From Domibacillus epiphyticus (GTDB lineage Bacteria > Bacillota > Bacilli > Bacillales > Domibacillaceae): a stretch of DNA of 64,000 bases. Made by a program: the position numbers and the translations under genes. Location: contig NZ_MSFI01000021.1 in assembly GCF_001975785.1 (NCBI RefSeq), positions 48,322 to 112,321 on the forward strand, written 5' to 3'. Shown here in pieces: positions 42,899 to 52,148 of the stretch; the stretch's first letter is position 1; every line of letters starts with the position of its first letter. The notes beneath the pieces were generated by a model. It did not search any database. It had not been told where the DNA came from and saw only the letters and a program-made list of their open reading frames with translations.

Positions 42899-44254
42899 TT
42901 ATGAAGCCTTTTTCCAATAATAAAACGCAATTAAGTTGCCATACCATAATGGTCCAATGAGGAGTGCGAACCGGGTGTGTGGAAAAAAGCCCATGATCAC
43001 AACGACACAACCGAGAAAAGCAAGAGTCAAATACGAACTAAAGGGGTAAAAGGGCATTTTATATAGAAGTTTTTTCTGCTTCTCTTTAGACAATCTTTTA
43101 CGAAAACGGATTTGCGACAATAGAATAATGGCCCACGTCCATACAGCTCCACACGTGGCGATACTGGTTAACCATATAAATACTTTTCCTGGAGCTAAAT
43201 AATTAAGGGCTACCCCGATTAATAAAATCCCTACAGAAGCAACTACGGCGGCTCCAGGAACACCAGTTTTCGATAATTTGCTATATTTAGCCGGTGCTTC
43301 ACCTTGCTGTGCCAAATTGAAAAGCATGCGCCCCGTGCTAAAAATACCACTGTTGCAAGATGAAAGAGCAGCGGTAAGTACTACAAAATTAAGGATTCCT
43401 GCAGCGCCTGGAATTCCAATTTTGTTGAATGTCATGACGAATGGACTCCCTGTGCCAAGGTTGTCCCACGGATAAATAGACATAATCACGAACAATGCGC
43501 CAACATAGAAAACAAGAATCCGCCAAAAAACCGTATTAATCGCTTTTGATAATGATTTTTCAGGATTTTTCGCCTCTCCTGCAGTAACGCCAATCATTTC
43601 AATCCCCATGTAGGCGAACAGCGCCATTTGCAAAGACATTAAGACTCCTGAAAAACCGTTTGGGAAAAATCCGCCATGAGACCATAAATTATGGATTCCA
43701 GTCGCAATGCCCCCGTTCCCAAGCCCAAAAGTAATCATGCCAATCCCAACGACAATCATAAAGAAAATGGTGATGACCTTAATAAGTGAAAACCAAAACT
43801 CAAACTCACCAAACAACTTGACTGACATGAAATTTATGGCAGTCATTAAAACCAATGCAGCAAGCGCCCATATCCAGCGCGGAATGTCAGGGAACCAGAA
43901 CTCCATATAGATTCCTACAGCTGTAATTTCAGCCATGCAGGCAACGAGCCATATAAACCAATAATTCCATCCCGTTAAAAATCCTGCCAGAGGCCCTAAA
44001 TAATCGTACGCATATTGACTAAATGACCCAGCTACCGGGTTATCTATTGCCATTTCCCCGAGAGCACGCATGATAAAAAATATCGCGATTCCACCAATCG
44101 TATAGGAAAGTAGTATAGCGGGTCCCGCCAACTTAATGGCTGAACCTGATCCTAAAAATAAACCAACCCCAATAGCAGCTCCTAAAGACATTAATGAAAT
44201 GTGTCTTTGTTCTAGCCCGCGTTGTAATTCTGTTGGATTATTGTTTTTTTGCAT
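42899..44254 (-). CDS. Amino acid permease (AAT group of the APC superfamily)
   Basis: 451 residues, 12 membrane helices. The N-terminus LQRGLEQRHISLMSLGAAIG with GVGLFLGSGSAI is the AAT-family signature; ALGEMAIDNPVAGSFSQYA and GMIAxxx-type blocks follow. Related to alanine, proline and D-serine/glycine permeases (AlaP, AapA). Start ATG 44254 with GGAGGTC upstream. Confidence 0.88.
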   Translation of the reverse strand: MQKNNNPTELQRGLEQRHISLMSLGAAIGVGLFLGSGSAIKLAGPAILLSYTIGGIAIFFIMRALGEMAIDNPVAGSFSQYAYDYLGPLAGFLTGWNYWFIWLVACMAEITAVGIYMEFWFPDIPRWIWALAALVLMTAINFMSVKLFGEFEFWFSLIKVITIFFMIVVGIGMITFGLGNGGIATGIHNLWSHGGFFPNGFSGVLMSLQMALFAYMGIEMIGVTAGEAKNPEKSLSKAINTVFWRILVFYVGALFVIMSIYPWDNLGTGSPFVMTFNKIGIPGAAGILNFVVLTAALSSCNSGIFSTGRMLFNLAQQGEAPAKYSKLSKTGVPGAAVVASVGILLIGVALNYLAPGKVFIWLTSIATCGAVWTWAIILLSQIRFRKRLSKEKQKKLLYKMPFYPFSSYLTLAFLGCVVVIMGFFPHTRFALLIGPLWYGNLIAFYYWKKAS

Positions 44255-44493
44255 AGAGACCTCCAGGGATTTTATGGAAAAAGAAAGTTTCTACAATCTG
44301 CTTATAGTTATGCGTTTTTTATGTATTAATGAATGATCTTTTTTTGCATCAAAAAAGCCATATTTAGCGTTTTACAAGCTGCTAAATATAGCTTTGGGAT
44401 GTTGGGAAAAGTAAGTTTTACGAAGATAGAAGTGCTCGCTGCTGATTTTTCAGATGAAAAAACACGGACCGCACTAGTTTTCAAACCTTCTCT
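44255..44493. other. Intergenic region, no gene seen
   Basis: AT-rich sequence upstream of the permease. A 115-codon plus-strand frame crosses this region (44333-44680), but it lacks a ribosome site and overlaps a better minus-strand candidate. Confidence 0.35.
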
Positions 44494-44637
44494 TCATTTT
44501 TCTTTTAGCTGTATGGCTATCATTTTACCGACTGCTTCCTCTGCAGCAAAAGGAGTAACCATCCCAGGCGGCTGCCGTTCTCGCTCATCCTTTAAACATG
44601 CAAGCATAGGAGATTCAATTTTTGATGTATCTATCAT
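44494..44637 (-). CDS. Possible 47-residue protein
   Basis: ATG 44637 preceded by a GGGGGG stretch 6 bases away. The product is polar (SKIESPMLACLKDERERQPP, then TPFAAEEAVGKMIAIQLKEK). Good codon make-up for a small protein, but no family is recognised. Confidence 0.35.
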   Translation of the reverse strand: MIDTSKIESPMLACLKDERERQPPGMVTPFAAEEAVGKMIAIQLKEK

Positions 44638-44796
44638 TGCAGTCCCCCCAATAAGCCCAAAATCAAGTTTTTCCTTTTAAGCCATCTATCAATTCATTAA
44701 GACTAGGTTTCCCTATTTCCACACATAATTTACACTTTATTGTCACCAGCGGAAAATGTCCGTTAATGAATGATGAACCTTTTATGGAAGAAAATG

Positions 44797-44848
44797 AAAA
44801 CAACCCTTTGACTAACAGCAGTCTGCTAATCAAAGGGTTGTTTTTTAT
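44797..44848. terminator. Terminator after the TerC gene, possibly bidirectional
   Basis: Perfect 15-bp stem (44797-44811 with 44830-44844) whose loop contains a second small hairpin (AGCAG/CTGCT). T-runs lie on both sides. Abuts the terC-like stop. Confidence 0.85.
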
Positions 44849-45660
44849 TTTTTCAATATATCCGTTTCTTTTAACACTTCTTCGTTTTCTTCCTTATCTT
44901 TCATATCATTATTCGGCTTGTCTTTAGAAAGGAACCAGCCCCCTATACCGATCAAAAGAAGGACTGACCAGAAGATTAATTTCCAAGCTGTCCCTTTTCC
45001 GAAGTCTTGTGATAGGATGGCCACATCTGGATGTGACAGGGCAAAAACCCCGAGTTTTACCCCAACCCATGCAACAACGAGAAAGGCTGCCGTTTCCAGT
45101 CCGGGCTTCCGATCCAGCAATACAACAAAATATCCGGCCGCAAATCTCATAATAACTAGTCCAATGATACCGCCAGCAAGTACGACCGAAAAGTGACCTC
45201 CGTCAAGACCGCCGATTTCCGGCAAATTTGTTTCCGGAAGAGTGATGGCGAGTGCAACCGCCGCAAGAATGGCATCAACTGCAAACGCAATGTCCGCCAA
45301 TTCGACTTTGATAACGGTCACCCAGAAGCCGGAACCTTTTTTCTCCTTTTCGTTTTTCTTTAAATGGCTTTTTAATACATATTTCTTTAATAAGTGATAC
45401 ATCGCAATACCAAATAAATAAATGGCACCAATTGCTTGTACCTGCCAAATATCAACTAAAAAAGAGATAATAAACAAGGAGCCGAACCTAAAAACAAAAG
45501 CACCGGCCAGTCCATAGAACAGGGCTTTCTTTCTTTGCTCTTGCGGCAGATGCTTCACCATCGTCGCAATTACAAGAGCGTTATCCGCGGCTAAAATTCC
45601 TTCTAGCCCAATTAAAATGATCAGTACCCAGCCGTACTCCAATAAAACGGCAACATCCAT
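44845..45660 (-). CDS. TerC-family membrane protein (YceF-like)
   Basis: 271 residues from ATG 45660 (AAGGAGC upstream; the frame opens at 45681). Seven or so membrane helices with conserved acidic residues in EGILAADNALVIA and ELADIAFAVDAILA, the TerC signature. The sequence resembles YceF of Bacillus. TerC proteins are linked to tellurite resistance and, in Firmicutes, to manganese export and metal loading of exoenzymes. I looked upstream for a yybP-ykoY manganese riboswitch and did not find one. Confidence 0.88.
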   Translation of the reverse strand: MDVAVLLEYGWVLIILIGLEGILAADNALVIATMVKHLPQEQRKKALFYGLAGAFVFRFGSLFIISFLVDIWQVQAIGAIYLFGIAMYHLLKKYVLKSHLKKNEKEKKGSGFWVTVIKVELADIAFAVDAILAAVALAITLPETNLPEIGGLDGGHFSVVLAGGIIGLVIMRFAAGYFVVLLDRKPGLETAAFLVVAWVGVKLGVFALSHPDVAILSQDFGKGTAWKLIFWSVLLLIGIGGWFLSKDKPNNDMKDKEENEEVLKETDILKK

Positions 45661-46208
45661 AAAAAATGCTCCTTTCACCAATGGCCAAAATTTTCACAGG
45701 AAATTTTCGTTTTTGCAATTTTATAAAATAGTTTCTTTTTATGTATGACCCCTACATAAAGAAAATAAACATTCTGATGACTGTTTGGACAATAATTCAT
45801 CACAAAGAACTATCGAAAACAAAAATATAGACCAATTATATGGGTTTCTATTTGTGCAGATTGATTATCCATCCTTTTTTAATTTAATCGAAAGAAGTTT
45901 TCACGCGGTATTTGCTGAAGATTGGTGAATCGAAAGTCTTTTGTATCACGAGGTGGATTCTTTTTATAAAGGTTTCATAAAAAGATGGATATTTTTACTC
46001 GCGATGCAAATATTGTCGAATGATGTCGAACTGTGTATAATAAAAGTGTCTTTAAGACTATGCTGAAATAATCCAAAAGTCTTTCTCGAAATTGAGGTTT
46101 AACGATTGCATAAGGATTTCAGACCAGTTGCAACACACCGTATTTTAGACAAGGGCTTTTTTTAAGCGCAGTAGAGAAAAAAATTTACTTTTTAAGGAGA
46201 AATGATCT
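45661..46208. other. Divergent intergenic region between terC and the chemoreceptor
   Basis: 548 bp, AT-rich. Contains the promoter at 46013-46041 and a 168-base leader for the chemoreceptor gene. Nothing else recognised. Confidence 0.45.
46013..46041 (+). promoter_or_regulatory. Sigma-A-type promoter of the chemoreceptor gene
   Basis: TTGTCG (46013-46018), 17-base spacer, TATAAT (46036-46041). Matches the vegetative consensus in 4 and 6 of 6 positions. Confidence 0.6.
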
Positions 46209-47720
46209 ATGTTTTTTAAGTCGGCACAAGCTGACCAACTCGCTGCATTATTAGAGGAAAGTCGAAAATTAAGAAAAAAAGCAGAAGTAAATGACTTTTC
46301 TAGTTTGTTTGAAGTTTCTGGTGATAGTCAAGAAAAAAGAGAAATAGCAGAAAATCTGAACGCGGTTTTGCAGATGATGCAAAAGAATACCGAAAAGGTA
46401 ACTACTCGTCTTGAACTGGTGACTGAAGCGATTGAAGTTGGTTTATGGGAAATGGATGTAGTAGAAGGCGATCCGAATCATCCTGACAATTCGTTTGTAT
46501 GGGGGGATGAAGTTCGTAAAATGCTTGGTTACCGGGATGAAACGGAGTTCCCTAATAGCCTTGATAGCCTGGTGAAAATTTTACATCCTGACGACCGGGA
46601 TTGGGTAGTTGAATCTTTTGGGAGTTACATAACTGACAGTTCGGGAAAGACGCCATTTGATGTGGAGTACCGTGTGCTTTTTAAAAGTGGCGAATATCGT
46701 TGGATTCATGCTCTCGGAGCGACAGTAAAAGACACAAATGGTGTTCCTGTAAGAATTGCTGGCGCTTTAATTGATATACATGAGAAGAAAAAGAAAGAAC
46801 AACAATTAGAGAATTTTGTAACACGTTATGATCTTATCAATCGTGCACTGGTAGAAGCACCTTGGGATATGACCGTAGTTGCCGGCGACGTTGTTAATCC
46901 GAATAATGAATTTTGGTGGTCGCCGCAATTCCGTAAAACACTTGGCTATACGGATGAAACGGATTTTCCAAATGTGATGGGCAGTTGGAGCAGCAGACTG
47001 CATCCAGAAGACGCAGACCGGGCTGTGGAAGCTCTTGCTAACCATTTAAATGATTATACCGGCAATACCCCCTTTGAAGAAGAATATCGGCTTGCGTTAA
47101 AAAGCGGAGAATATCGCTGGTTTCATGCCAGTGGAGCAACCATTCGTGACAATCAGGGTGTCCCATTGCGAGTGGCCGGAACAATCCGGGATATTACGTA
47201 TGAAAAAAATAAAGAACAAATTGTGCAAACGATGACGACTCAAATGCAGCAGCTCTCGGATTCTATTAACGAGATGGTGCGAGGGGTACATTCAATCACC
47301 AGTCAAGCACAAGAACTTGCGATCGCTCAGGAGCAATCGACTGAAGCTGCTAATAAAGCAAAAAGCAGCACGGATGAAACAAAGAACATTTCAAAGTTCA
47401 TCCGGGAAATTGCGGAACAAACAAATCTCTTAGGTTTAAATGCCGCAATCGAAGCTGCCCGTGCAGGGGAGCTTGGCCGTGGTTTTGGCATTGTAGCGGA
47501 CGAGGTAAGAAAACTGGCTGTTCATAGTTCAGGGGCAACGGAGAACATAGAAAACAGCTTGAGTGAGATGAATGAATTGATCGAAACCATTTTACACCAA
47601 ATTGGTAATATGAGTACTCTTACACAGACTCAAGCTGCGCTAACCGAAGAAGTAAATGCTTCAATGGATGAAATAAATGCGATGTCAAAATCAATAGTGG
47701 AATTTGCTAAAACAATATAA
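46209..47720 (+). CDS. Soluble chemoreceptor-like protein with two PAS domains
   Basis: 503 residues, no membrane segment. A short N-terminal helix is followed by two similar PAS-PAC units (about 75-195 and 205-325) that are an internal duplication: compare [13 protein letters not shown] with [13 protein letters not shown] and [15 protein letters not shown] with [15 protein letters not shown]. Then a shortened methyl-accepting signalling domain with the hairpin tip [19 protein letters not shown]. The PAS units suggest sensing of redox, flavin/haem or small ligands inside the cell, passing to CheA/CheW. Start ATG 46209 with AAGGAGA upstream. Single gene. Confidence 0.9.
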   Translation: MFFKSAQADQLAALLEESRKLRKKAEVNDFSSLFEVSGDSQEKREIAENLNAVLQMMQKNTEKVTTRLELVTEAIEVGLWEMDVVEGDPNHPDNSFVWGDEVRKMLGYRDETEFPNSLDSLVKILHPDDRDWVVESFGSYITDSSGKTPFDVEYRVLFKSGEYRWIHALGATVKDTNGVPVRIAGALIDIHEKKKKEQQLENFVTRYDLINRALVEAPWDMTVVAGDVVNPNNEFWWSPQFRKTLGYTDETDFPNVMGSWSSRLHPEDADRAVEALANHLNDYTGNTPFEEEYRLALKSGEYRWFHASGATIRDNQGVPLRVAGTIRDITYEKNKEQIVQTMTTQMQQLSDSINEMVRGVHSITSQAQELAIAQEQSTEAANKAKSSTDETKNISKFIREIAEQTNLLGLNAAIEAARAGELGRGFGIVADEVRKLAVHSSGATENIENSLSEMNELIETILHQIGNMSTLTQTQAALTEEVNASMDEINAMSKSIVEFAKTI

Positions 47721-47739
47721 TGCTCACATGGATAAGCAG

Positions 47740-47778
47740 GACAAACCTAATTACATTGAAATGGGTTTGTCTTTTTTG
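47740..47778 (+). terminator. Terminator of the chemoreceptor gene
   Basis: 8-bp stem GACAAACC/GGTTTGTC followed by TTTTTT, 20 bases after the stop. Confidence 0.75.
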
Positions 47779-47920
47779 TTCTTTTTAAGCTTAGTGTGGA
47801 GCCTCTCATGAAGTGCTATGCGTAAAGACGTAAAGATGTTAAGGTTTAATACAGCGGGGAATGTATAAATTTTATGCTTTCTGTGTTTAAATCATTTATA
47901 AAAGTTGAGGGAGAAAAAAG

Positions 47921-49270
47921 ATGCAACCAAATTTAAACCCAATGAACCCGCAACCAAGAAAAAATAAAAGACGATATTTATCTGTTAAGAAAAAATTTTG
48001 GGCCAGCCATTTATTTGCATTTTCGTGGATGGCTCTGTCTATTTATATAACGCTTCCATGGCTTTCTGATTTATCACATATTCTCTCTTTTCCGGTCGCA
48101 TTCATCATCATTGCTGGGATTGCCTATATTCCAGGTTACATGAATGCATTTCTTGTTGCTAGTTTATCATTAGATAGACAGCAGCCTTTTGTTGACGAAT
48201 TTCCAAGAGATTCAATTACTCTGCTTATTGCAGCTCATAATGAGGAGAGTAGTATAAAAGAAACTCTAAGTTATGTGAAAGAGCAAGATTATAACGGTCG
48301 TATTAACGTTATTCTGATAAACAACTGTTCAACTGATCAAACGGTAAAAAGAGCTTTAGAGGCTAAAGAGGAGTTTGGTCTAAATTTAGCCATTTTGCAT
48401 GAAGATAAACCCGGCAAATTTCATGCGTTGAACCGGGGGTTGAAAGAAGTCACTACGGATTACCTAATCACTTTGGATGCAGATACATTACTCCATCCGT
48501 CTGCTATTCGTTATTTAGTCGCACGGATGAAGAGCAGCCCAAGTGACGTATGTGCTGTAGCAGGTTCGGTTTTAGTAAAAAACAGTCGTGATAATTTATG
48601 GACGAAAATACAAGAGTGGGATTACTTTCTTGGTATTGCCTCTATTAAACGATTACAGGGACTTTATCAGGGAACCCTTGTTGCACAAGGTGCATACAGT
48701 CTATACAAAACAGAAAGCATTCAAAAGGTAAATGGCTGGCCGGATGCAATTGGCGAAGATATTGTTTTAACTTGGAGATTGCTTGAAAAAGGATGGAAGG
48801 TTTATTTTGAACCTTTGGCAGTGGCTTTTACTGAGGCGCCAAACACGTTGAAGCATTTCATCCGCCAGCGCTCTAGATGGGCTAGAGGCATGATTGAAGG
48901 ACTCGCACAAATTAAACCATGGCAGCAACCCCAAATTTATACGAAATATTTAACGGGTATGAACTTTGTCATGCCATATCTTGATTTAACTTATACATTG
49001 GGATGGATTCCTGGCCTCATTTTGGCTTTATTCGGTTACTATTGGATTGTGGGAGCGATGACATTATTCGTATTGCCTCTCACTTTCCTTAGCTTTGGAC
49101 TCCTCTATCTATTCCAAACGAAATTTGTGTTTAAACCTTTAAAGCTCAAAGTACGGAAAAACCTAACAGGATTTCTTCTTTTCATATTATTTTATCAAAT
49201 GATTATGTCACCTGTATCAGTCTATGGATACATACAGGAACTCTTTAAATTTAAACGCAGATGGAAATAG
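47921..49270 (+). CDS. Family 2 glycosyltransferase, membrane-bound (PgaC/IcaA-like)
   Basis: 449 residues. Two N-terminal helices, a GT-2 catalytic domain (about 95-330), and three C-terminal helices. Catalytic features: LIAAHNEESSI, the DADT metal site, the acceptor acid in GEDIVLTWRL, and QRSRWARG (the QxxRW motif). These mark processive or polysaccharide synthases such as poly-N-acetylglucosamine synthase. No deacetylase or regulatory partner genes are adjacent. Start ATG 47921 with GAGGGAG upstream. Confidence 0.87.
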   Translation: MQPNLNPMNPQPRKNKRRYLSVKKKFWASHLFAFSWMALSIYITLPWLSDLSHILSFPVAFIIIAGIAYIPGYMNAFLVASLSLDRQQPFVDEFPRDSITLLIAAHNEESSIKETLSYVKEQDYNGRINVILINNCSTDQTVKRALEAKEEFGLNLAILHEDKPGKFHALNRGLKEVTTDYLITLDADTLLHPSAIRYLVARMKSSPSDVCAVAGSVLVKNSRDNLWTKIQEWDYFLGIASIKRLQGLYQGTLVAQGAYSLYKTESIQKVNGWPDAIGEDIVLTWRLLEKGWKVYFEPLAVAFTEAPNTLKHFIRQRSRWARGMIEGLAQIKPWQQPQIYTKYLTGMNFVMPYLDLTYTLGWIPGLILALFGYYWIVGAMTLFVLPLTFLSFGLLYLFQTKFVFKPLKLKVRKNLTGFLLFILFYQMIMSPVSVYGYIQELFKFKRRWK

Positions 49271-49365
49271 ATTAAACATAGACGCATCCTTAAGCGCGTG
49301 TTTCTTTATGTTTTATTTATCTTTCAGGGGGTACAGAATAACTAAATGGAATAGGAGATGAAAAG

Positions 49366-49716
49366 ATGAAAGAAGATAAGAAAACGTATTACGTTGACCT
49401 TAACAGTGAGAGCATCTTAGATAAACCTATTGATAGTCCTAGTTTTGTAATTAAAGCGAATGACCAGGAAATCAGTGTGCTGAAAAGAGTTTTTGAAGAA
49501 AAATATGAAGCGGAATTAGAAACGTATGTCCGTTCACACATCCCTTATCTTGAGTATCATCATGATCCAGAAAACGATCACTATGATGGAGCACAACAAA
49601 TAATTTATGCGATCATCTATCACTTAGGAGATGAAGAAGCAAAGCAGCACATCAAAGGAATGGGCATTTTAAACGAACGTAAATCCGATCACCCGGAAAC
49701 GGAGCAATTTAAATAA
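49366..49716 (+). CDS. Conserved hypothetical protein, acidic
   Basis: 116 residues, soluble, acidic. It contains SFVIKANDQEISVLKRVFEE and a His/Asp-rich stretch (YLEYHHDPENDHYDGAQQII). Start ATG 49366 with AGGAGATG upstream. Not recognised; separated from the glycosyltransferase by 95 bp and ended by its own terminator. Confidence 0.7.
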   Translation: MKEDKKTYYVDLNSESILDKPIDSPSFVIKANDQEISVLKRVFEEKYEAELETYVRSHIPYLEYHHDPENDHYDGAQQIIYAIIYHLGDEEAKQHIKGMGILNERKSDHPETEQFK

Positions 49717-49745
49717 ACATGCATGCCTTTATAGATCTTATAATA

Positions 49746-49772
49746 CCCGCCGCTGCCAGCGGCGGGCTTTGT
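49746..49772 (+). terminator. GC-rich terminator between convergent genes
   Basis: Perfect 9-bp stem CCCGCCGCT/AGCGGCGGG with a 3-base loop (49746-49766), then CTTTGTTC. Confidence 0.8.
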
Positions 49773-49779
49773 TCGGGAT

Positions 49780-50808
49780 TTATACGATTTCTCCAATCGC
49801 AGCTTTCCGTGATTGCTCAATTAATGTTAGAATTCCTTCAGGAAGCCGCTCGAACCGTTCTTCAAAAGAGCCGCTTTCTTTATACCGATAATAAATTTGC
49901 TGGAGGACAGCGGCTATTTTGTAAAAAGCGAAACTCACATAATAAGGAAGGTTAGTCAGATCACGCCCCGTTTTTTCGCCATACCGCTCAGCCAGCTGTT
50001 TGCGTGAGTAAAATCCCGGCTGATTTGTGACTGCGGTCAAGCTTGTAAAGGCTTCATCTTTTTCTGTCCAGTAGGCGAGACTGATACCGAGATCGAGTAA
50101 TGGATCGCCGATTGTCGTCATTTCCCAATCAAACACAGCGACAATAGTATCCGGGCGTTCTGTTTTAAACATGATATTATTTAGTTTAAAATCGTTATGG
50201 ACAAGAGTTGCTGCCGGTGATTCGGGTTTTTGAGCACAAAAGTAGGTTTCAAGGTCAGCCGCGTCCGGCGTATTAGGTGTCCGGGCTCGGTCGTAACGCG
50301 TAATCCATCCCTCTACTTGCCGCTTCAAATAGCCTTCCGGTTTGCCAAGTGACGACACATCAAAATCAATGCTGTGCAATAAAGAGAGTTCATCGATGAA
50401 TGTTTCGGAAATGCACTGTTTCTGTTCAATATTATTCCATTTTTCTGGAAGTTTGTCATCGATGACTACGCCATTTTTCAGTTCCATGACGTAAAAGTGC
50501 CGGTCCATTACATCCGGATCATTACAAAATAAATAAGGTGCCGGGGCTTTTGGATAAAGCGGATGAATCGTGGAAAGGAGTCTGTACTCACGTTCCATAT
50601 CATGGGCTTTTGGCGGCAAATAACCGAAAGGAGGGCGCCGAAGCACTCCCTCCCAGTCACCGATTGAGATGCGGTACGTCAAATTCGAGTACCCGGATGT
50701 GAACGGGTCGACTTGAATAGGTTCAGAAATGGGAAGGTTCAATTCATTTTTTAAATAATGTTCAACTTTTTTCCAGTTAATGGTCTTTGTTTCACTTTTC
50801 AATGGCAA
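49780..50808 (-). CDS. Phosphotransferase-family protein (ACAD10/11-type APH domain)
   Basis: 342 residues. Aminoglycoside-phosphotransferase-like fold: Gly-rich SGYSNLTYRI near residue 30, catalytic LVHNDFKLNNIMF near 212, and DWEMTTIGDPLLDLG near 238. It overlaps the acyl-CoA dehydrogenase gene by 17 bases. In animals the same two domains are fused (ACAD10/11) and phosphorylate 4-hydroxy acyl-CoAs on their way to beta-oxidation. By analogy this pair may process hydroxy-acyl-CoAs; that is inference. Confidence 0.88.
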   Translation of the reverse strand: MPLKSETKTINWKKVEHYLKNELNLPISEPIQVDPFTSGYSNLTYRISIGDWEGVLRRPPFGYLPPKAHDMEREYRLLSTIHPLYPKAPAPYLFCNDPDVMDRHFYVMELKNGVVIDDKLPEKWNNIEQKQCISETFIDELSLLHSIDFDVSSLGKPEGYLKRQVEGWITRYDRARTPNTPDAADLETYFCAQKPESPAATLVHNDFKLNNIMFKTERPDTIVAVFDWEMTTIGDPLLDLGISLAYWTEKDEAFTSLTAVTNQPGFYSRKQLAERYGEKTGRDLTNLPYYVSFAFYKIAAVLQQIYYRYKESGSFEERFERLPEGILTLIEQSRKAAIGEIV

Positions 50809-51997
50809 ATTCCTCCCTTTGCTTCTTAAAAGCTTTAATCATGGAGCGAGCGACGACCATGCGGTGTACTTCGTCCGGTCCATCGTAAATGCGGGCGGTT
50901 CGTGCTTCCCGATAAAATCCTTCAAGCGGTGTATCGCCGGTAATACCTAATGCTCCGTGTACCTGAATGGCCCGGTCAATTACGTCATGCAATACTTTGG
51001 CTCCGTAAAACTTAATCGCTGATATTTCTTGACGTGCTTCTTCTCCCTGATCCATGAGCCACGCCGCTTTTAATGTCATTAAACGAAATGCTTCAATTTC
51101 AACAGCTGAATCCGCGATGAAATTTTGAATTGTTTGAAATTCTGCAAGTTTTTGTCCACGTGTTTCACGTTCAAGGGAGTAGCTGATCATCATATCCAGG
51201 CTGCGTTTTGCAACACCAATCCAGCGCATTGCGTGTGTAATGCGTCCAGGACCGAGCCGGAGCTGAGCAAGCTTAAAGCCGGCGCCGCGTTCGCCAAGCA
51301 AAGCGGATTTTGGAACGCGGCAGTTTGTGTACTGCACTTCACAGTGCCCGCCGGCAAAATGGTCGCCAATAACAGGTACTTCACGGACGATTTCAAATCC
51401 GGGGTTATCATTGTCAACAAGGAAAAGGCTAAATTGCTGATGAACCGGTGCATCTGGATCGGTTTTCGCCATCACAATTGAAAAGCTTGATCCGATTGCA
51501 CCTGTTGTAAACCATTTATGTGCATGGATCACCCATTCATTTCCATCAAGCTCTGCAATTGCCTGAAGAAGCCGTGGATCAGAACCTGAAACTTCCGGCT
51601 CAGTCATTGCAAAGCACGAACGAACGTCACCGTTTACGAGCGGGTATAGGTATTTTTCTTTTTGCTCATCTGTGGCGGCATGCCATAAAATCTCACCGTT
51701 ACCGGCATCTGGTGCCATTGAGCCAAAAATATACGGGGCAATTGGGCTGCGTCCGATCACTTCTGATAAAAGGCCCAGTGATAGAAATCCCATCCCTGTA
51801 CCGCCTGCTTCCTTTGCCATATGGGCAGCCCAGAGCCCCATATCCTTCACCTTTTGCTGAAGAGGCTTTAAAATTTCTTCAGGCAAACCGCGGTGGGGAA
51901 CCATATGTTTTTCATTCGGATAAACATAATCAACCATGAAAGCGTTTGCTTTTTTAATCATGTCAATCTGCTCTGGTGAAGAAGAAAAGTTATACAT
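50792..51997 (-). CDS. Acyl-CoA dehydrogenase
   Basis: 401 residues; FAD-dependent alpha,beta-dehydrogenation of acyl-CoA. Motifs: CFAMTEPEVSGSDP (FAD/substrate loop), WVIHAHKWFTTGAIG, and the C-terminal YREARTARIYDGPDEVHR. First gene of a leftward operon with the phosphotransferase, headed by a -24/-12 promoter. Start ATG 51997 with AAAGGAGTG upstream. Confidence 0.93.
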   Translation of the reverse strand: MYNFSSSPEQIDMIKKANAFMVDYVYPNEKHMVPHRGLPEEILKPLQQKVKDMGLWAAHMAKEAGGTGMGFLSLGLLSEVIGRSPIAPYIFGSMAPDAGNGEILWHAATDEQKEKYLYPLVNGDVRSCFAMTEPEVSGSDPRLLQAIAELDGNEWVIHAHKWFTTGAIGSSFSIVMAKTDPDAPVHQQFSLFLVDNDNPGFEIVREVPVIGDHFAGGHCEVQYTNCRVPKSALLGERGAGFKLAQLRLGPGRITHAMRWIGVAKRSLDMMISYSLERETRGQKLAEFQTIQNFIADSAVEIEAFRLMTLKAAWLMDQGEEARQEISAIKFYGAKVLHDVIDRAIQVHGALGITGDTPLEGFYREARTARIYDGPDEVHRMVVARSMIKAFKKQREEFAIEK

Positions 51998-52040
51998 TCA
52001 AAACACTCCTTTTCGTAAAAACTTTATTTATCTATATAAA

Positions 52041-52057
52041 TGCATGATCTGTGCCAA
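52041..52057 (-). promoter_or_regulatory. Sigma-54 (SigL) promoter of the acyl-CoA dehydrogenase operon
   Basis: Minus strand: TTGGCAC, 5 bases, ATGCA. The invariant GG and GC are exactly 10 bases apart, as in -24/-12 promoters. It lies about 45 bases upstream of the ATG and next to an activator of the matching type. Confidence 0.8.
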
Positions 52058-52148
52058 TGAAATAGATCACTTTCCTGTAAGAATAATGATGAAAAAACGA
52101 ATCAAACCTGATTCAACTAATAAAATAATAGAGAAGGGTGTGAGAGGA

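Noticed and set aside
44333..44680. 115-codon plus-strand frame
   Set aside because: No ribosome site; it overlaps a minus-strand candidate that has a G-rich ribosome site and better composition.
45661..46208. yybP-ykoY manganese riboswitch upstream of the terC-like gene
   Set aside because: I searched the minus strand for the conserved G-rich and GAAC-type segments of that motif and did not see them.
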